A stretch of 64,000 nucleotides of DNA from Siphonodentalium dalli (Eukaryota > Mollusca > Scaphopoda > Gadilida > Siphonodentaliidae): positions 19,566,666-19,630,665 of the forward strand of contig CP136062.1 of NCBI GenBank assembly GCA_032622095.1, written 5' to 3'. Of the stretch, positions 60,101-64,000 are shown in pieces; the first letter of the stretch is position 1; every line of letters begins with the position of its first letter. The notes beneath the pieces are model-generated. The model saw only the letters and a program-made list of their open reading frames with translations, had not been told where the DNA came from and ran no database searches. The translations under genes and the position numbers were made by a program.

Positions 60101-62122
60101 TTCTGTTAATTATAGCATACGTGCTGGTAGTGGTTTATGTTACAACACATCCATCCTGTTTCGGTTAATTATAGCATACGTACAGGTAGTGGTTTATGTT
60201 ACAACACATCCATCCTGTTTTGGTTAATTATAGCATACGTACAGGTAGTGGTTTATGTTACAACACATACATCCTGTTTCTGTTAATTATAGCATACGTG
60301 CAGGTAGTGGTTTATGTTACAACACATCCATCCTGTTTCGGTTAATTATAGCATACGTGCAGGTAGTGGTTTATGTTACAACACGTCCATCCTGTTTCGG
60401 TTAATTATAGCATACGTACAGGTAGTGGTTTATGTTACAACACATCCATCCTGTTTCGGTTAATTATAGCATACGTGCAGGTAGTGGTTTATGTTACAAC
60501 ACATCCATCCTGTTTCGGTTAATTATAGCATACGTGCAGGTAGTGGTTTATGTTACAACACGTACATCCTGTTTCGGTTAATTATAGCATACGTGCAGGT
60601 AGTGGTTTATGTTACAACACGTCCATCCTGTTTCTGTTAATTATAGCATACGTACAGGTAGTGGTTTATGTTACAACACATCCATCCTGTTTCGGTTAAT
60701 TATAGCATACGTGCAGGTAGTGGTTTATGTTACACCACATCCACCCTGTTTCGGTTAATTATAGCATACGTACAGGTAGTGGTTTATGTTACAACACGTA
60801 CATCATGTTTCGGTTAATTATAGCATACGTGCAGGTAGCGGTTTATGTTTCAACAGATCCATCATGTTTCGGTTAATTATAGCATACGTGCAGGTAGTGG
60901 TTTATGTTACAACACATCCATCCTGTTTCGGTTAATTATAGCATACGTGCAGGTAGTGGTTTATGTTACAACACATACATCCTGTATCGGTTAATTATAG
61001 CATACGTGCAGGTAGTGGTTTATGTTACAACACATCAATCCTGTTTCGGTTAATTATAGCATACGTGCAGGTAGTGGTTTATGTTACAACACATCCATCC
61101 TGTTTCGGTTAATTATAGCATACGTACAGGTAGTGGTTTATGTTACAACACATCCATCCTGTTTCGGTTAATTATAGCATACGTACAGGTAGTGGTTTAT
61201 GTTACAACACATACACCCTGTTTCGGTTAATTATAGCATACGTGCAGGTAGTGGTTTATGTTACAACACATACATCCTGTTTCGGTTAATTATAGCATAC
61301 GTGCAGGTAGTGGTTTATGTTACAACACATCCACCCTGTTTCGGTTAATTATAGCATACGTGCAGGTAGTGGTTTATGCTACAACACATCCATCCTGTTT
61401 CGGTTAATTATAGCATACGTGCAGGTAGTGGTTTATGTTACAACACATACATCCTGTTTCGGTTAATTATAGCATACGTGCAGGTAGTGGTTTATGTTAC
61501 AACACATCCATCCTGTTTCGGTTAATTATAGCATACGTGCAGGTAGTGGTTTATGTTACAACACATCCATTATGTTTCAGTTAGTTATAGCATACGTGCA
61601 GGTAGTGGTTTATGTTTCAACACATACACCCTGTTTCGGTTAATTATAGCATACGTGCAGGTAGTGGTTTTTGTTACAACACGTCCATCCTGTTTTGGTT
61701 AATTATAGCATACGTGCAGGTAGTGGTTTATGTTACAACACATCCATCCTGTTTCGGTTAATTATAGCATACGTGCAGGTAGTGGTTTATGTTACAACAC
61801 GTACATCCTGTTTTGGTTAATTATAGCATACGTGCAGGTAGTGGTTTATGTTACAACACATCCATCCTGTTTCAGTTAGTTATAGCATACGTGCAGGTAG
61901 TGGTTTATGTTACAACACGTACATCCTGTTTCAGTTAGTTATAGCATACGTGCAGGTAGTGGTTTATGTTACAACACATCCATTATGTTTCAGTTAGTTA
62001 TAGCATACGTGCAGGTAGTTGTTTATGTTTCAACACATACACCCTGTTTCGGTTAATTATAGCATACGTGCAGGTAGTGGTTTATGTTACAACACATCCA
62101 TCCTGTTTCTGTTAGTTATAGC

Positions 62123-62305
62123 AGGACATATATCCTGACAAACTAGTTAGACCATTTCGACAAACACATTGTTTCCTAATCAATCAATCAGTTTATCCGT
62201 AAGCTCCTCCCATTGGTGAATATCACAGGTATTAGGCACAATTTTGTTTTTTAATTTTATAAAAATCTCGGAAATATTTTTATTAATTTTTGTTTGTGTG
62301 CCTAA
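62123..62305. repeat. right edge of the 59-bp array
   Basis: The satellite stops at GTTAGTTATAGCA and continues GGACATATATCCTGACAAAC, the same sequence as the two inserts near 38 kb. This copy has an extra AATCAATCAATCA stretch and the left part of the 90-bp MITE (from 62224). Confidence 0.9.
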
Positions 62306-62859
62306 CAGGGATGAGGTAATTGTAATTTGTAATTGTAATTGATTGTAATTAATTACATTTTTTCAAGTAATTGCATGTAATTGGTAATTGAGTTTATTCT
62401 CAATTACATGTAATTGCAATTGTAATTGGTTATGATGTAATTGTAATTAGGGTCTAATTTCAATTACTTCAAAATCACAGGTACTTGTTTCTTCTCAAAG
62501 TTCTCTTTCATGATTCATCCAATGGTTTCTTCAAATGTTTTTTTTCCAAATTTCAAAGTGTAAGACTAGTGAATGGCTATCACTATGTTGTCACAACACT
62601 GAGTTTTTATCCGCTGTGTCTCAATGGTGAATTCTGTTGACACCTCCTGTTTGTTTGCTTAAGCAATGTTTAACCATTGAGGTAGAAGGCTTGTTTTGAT
62701 AAATACAATGAGAAACCAACTTCAAATAATTGACAATAGATCACTATAATATATCACTCTTATGATCATGTTCCATTATCTCCATCTGATATGGTATATA
62801 TTCTATGGTATAAATTCATACCAACCATTGCTAATGCTATCAACATGTCTACATAAAAT
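62306..62859. mobile_element. hAT-like element, left end intact, inside the 90-bp MITE
   Basis: It begins CAGGGATGAGGTAATTGTAA and has many TGTAATTG / CAATTACA words in the first 170 bases, as in some hAT elements. It splits the 90-bp MITE. GTGCCTAA before it and CTGCCTAA after it look like an 8-bp target duplication with one mismatch. The expected inverted right end (CATCCCTG) is not visible, so the element is decayed or misassigned. Confidence 0.5.
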
Positions 62860-62909
62860 CTGCCTAATACCTGTGGTGAATATGTGTGGAAAATTCCATT
62901 AAAGACATA
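62860..62909. mobile_element. right remainder of the split 90-bp MITE and flank
   Basis: CTGCCTAATACCTGTG ends the MITE at 62875. GTGAATAT (62876-62883) is its target duplication and matches the flank at 62216-62223. The flank then continues GGAAAATTCCATTAAAGACAT as in the 38-kb copies. Confidence 0.75.
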
Positions 62910-63640
62910 TTATGTACTTGTTCGGTGCGTGAAACTGATAAGTTAGTATTCAGGTGCTATGCCAACTGGGGGAATGTAGCATTCTACTAACATCACCGAA
63001 AATATCAAACAAATCAACCGTACCACTCCAGAGAAAACATTATCTGAACTACACTAAATTGTAAATATTTACTACTTGAATCGGGACGCTTCGTTCTGCG
63101 ATAAACTAACGATAACGATTTCCCATCGGCAGTCACTGCATTTAATTAATATATTAGAATGACGGTGTGTGTTGTCAATTTAGATATAATATTTGTGAAA
63201 ATAACTACTTTGAACAAGATTATTCTCCATTTCTATTTGATCACCCTACCGGAGTGTTTCACATAACTTTAACGTGTAGATCTTATATCAAAATTAACGT
63301 CCGTTATGTACGAAATTCATAGGAATTGAGTGAAAAAAACTACCCTATATGCATGGGGTTTGGGTGTGTCTCACCCCAAATGGTAACCATTTTCAAAAGT
63401 AACTGTTGGAAATTTCATACCTAACACAACATTAGTTGGAAATACTACATCACATATACATGTAGGTTGAAATTGTCCTCGCTGTTTGAATTTCCATTGA
63501 GCAATAAACTAGTGCAAGTGAATATATTATTTTCATACCAACCGCAGCATATTGTTCTACTTGTTGTCAGAAGAATAGCCGGCTCGTTACCCCCACATCT
63601 AAAAATAGAATTTGTGGGTCTAAAATTGGTTGTACTAAAA
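62910..63640. other. no recognisable feature
   Basis: AT-rich sequence beyond the array. A 70-codon minus-strand and a 113-codon plus-strand frame begin near its end, but neither has a recognisable domain. Confidence 0.5.
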
Positions 63641-63815
63641 TATTCCCAAAATATCAAAACCCAAAAAAAAATTCAAAACTTCCAAAATTTATTTTTTCCA
63701 AAAAATTTCAAAAACCCAAAACTTCCAAAAAATTTCAAAACCCCAAAATTTCAAAAAAAGATAAAATTTCAAAACCCTCAAAATTATTTCTCTAAAAAAA
63801 CAGTTTAAATAAAAA
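63641..63815. repeat. A-rich low-complexity tract
   Basis: Degenerate repeats of CAAAATTTC and CCAAAACTTCCAAAAAATTT. Open frames here come from the skewed composition. Confidence 0.75.
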
Positions 63816-64000
63816 ATTTATAACGAGTTTTCGGTTTCTGATAATCTCGATATTAAAAAATGTCGAATGTTAAATTATTTGCGTGTAATATCTTTCGTTA
63901 TTTTTTTTTGTTCAAATATTTTTCATGAAATTATTAATCGATGTTTAGAAATAGCTTTATTGGACATTGTGACCATCGATATGAATGCATACATTCCAGT
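63816..64000. other. window end, nothing recognised
   Basis: AT-rich, with no gene or repeat supported. Confidence 0.5.

Larger units (their letters stand above)
37655..62122. repeat. giant 59-bp satellite array, about 400 units
   Basis: The unit is GCATACGTGCAGGTAGTGGT, then TTATGTTACAACACATCCAT and CCTGTTTCGGTTAATTATA. The period is 59 almost without exception over 24.5 kb. Variation is concentrated at a few sites: CGTGC / CGTAC / GGTAC, ACAC(G/A)T, T(C/A)CATC, ATC(C/A)TG, TT(CG/TG/CA/CT)GTTA and AGT(G/T)GTT. Higher-order repeats are plain: 590 bases (10 units) at 51301 and 51891, 354 (6 units) at 49861 and 50215, 472 (8 units) at 49111 and 49583, and 118 (2 units) at 45630-46100. Every frame has stops, so no protein is encoded. 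Confidence 0.99.

Noticed and set aside
37655-62122. Possible CRISPR array
   Set aside because: Units follow each other directly with no unique spacers, the period is one 59-base monomer, and the window is eukaryotic.
63467-63808. 113-codon plus-strand frame
   Set aside because: Its second half is a translation of an A-rich low-complexity tract, and the first half has no recognisable domain.
1-64000. LTR retrotransposons, viral integrants, rRNA, bacterial genes or toxin genes
   Set aside because: No reverse transcriptase, integrase, Gag, capsid or rRNA-like sequence and no paired LTRs were recognised on either strand.

Overview
The window looks like intronic, repeat-dominated DNA from an animal genome, most likely an invertebrate. 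A mollusc or another lophotrochozoan is my best guess. The evidence is spliced exons with GT/AG boundaries, AT-rich non-coding DNA, many short DNA-transposon relics (piggyBac-like, hAT-like and Helitron-like), and very long tandem arrays. I see no bacterial gene organisation, rRNA, tRNA or CRISPR.

Only one recognisable host gene is present, on the minus strand: a ceruloplasmin/hephaestin-type multicopper oxidase. Two coding exons can be placed, at 21401-21482 (segment with WDYAPTG) and 6882-7129 (segment with IHPHG, copper ligands of the first cupredoxin unit). Their splice sites are good, the codon split across the intron fits (AG + G), and together they read as the start of the mature enzyme. 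The intron between them is about 14.3 kb. The upstream exon with start codon and signal peptide was not found and should lie beyond base 21482, possibly outside the window. The later exons should lie below base 6882, probably outside.

Region by region: 1-6880 holds short tandem repeats, a foldback MITE, Helitron termini, a piggyBac-like MITE and a possible decayed copy of the oxidase exon. 6882-21482 is the two exons and their intron, which carries a 723-bp insertion with 14-bp direct repeats, a 6-kb imperfect palindrome (10150-16148), three further MITE-type elements, and a nested inverted duplication around a short transposon-like coding fragment. 21483-33560 is a run of tandem arrays (54, 21, 46, 43, 57 and 55 bp units) mixed with MITEs and a complete short Helitron. 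33561-37654 is a 4.1-kb non-satellite island. 37655-62122 is a 24.5-kb array of a 59-bp satellite, roughly 400 copies, with nested higher-order repeats. 62123-64000 is the array edge with nested small transposons and then plain AT-rich DNA.

If the oxidase gene continues to the right, the 54-bp and 59-bp satellites both lie inside its first intron. The most notable observations are the placement of a roughly 400-copy satellite within a probable gene, the abutment of a truncated Helitron to 55-bp and 59-bp tandem units, and the presence of the array's right-edge sequence near its left end.
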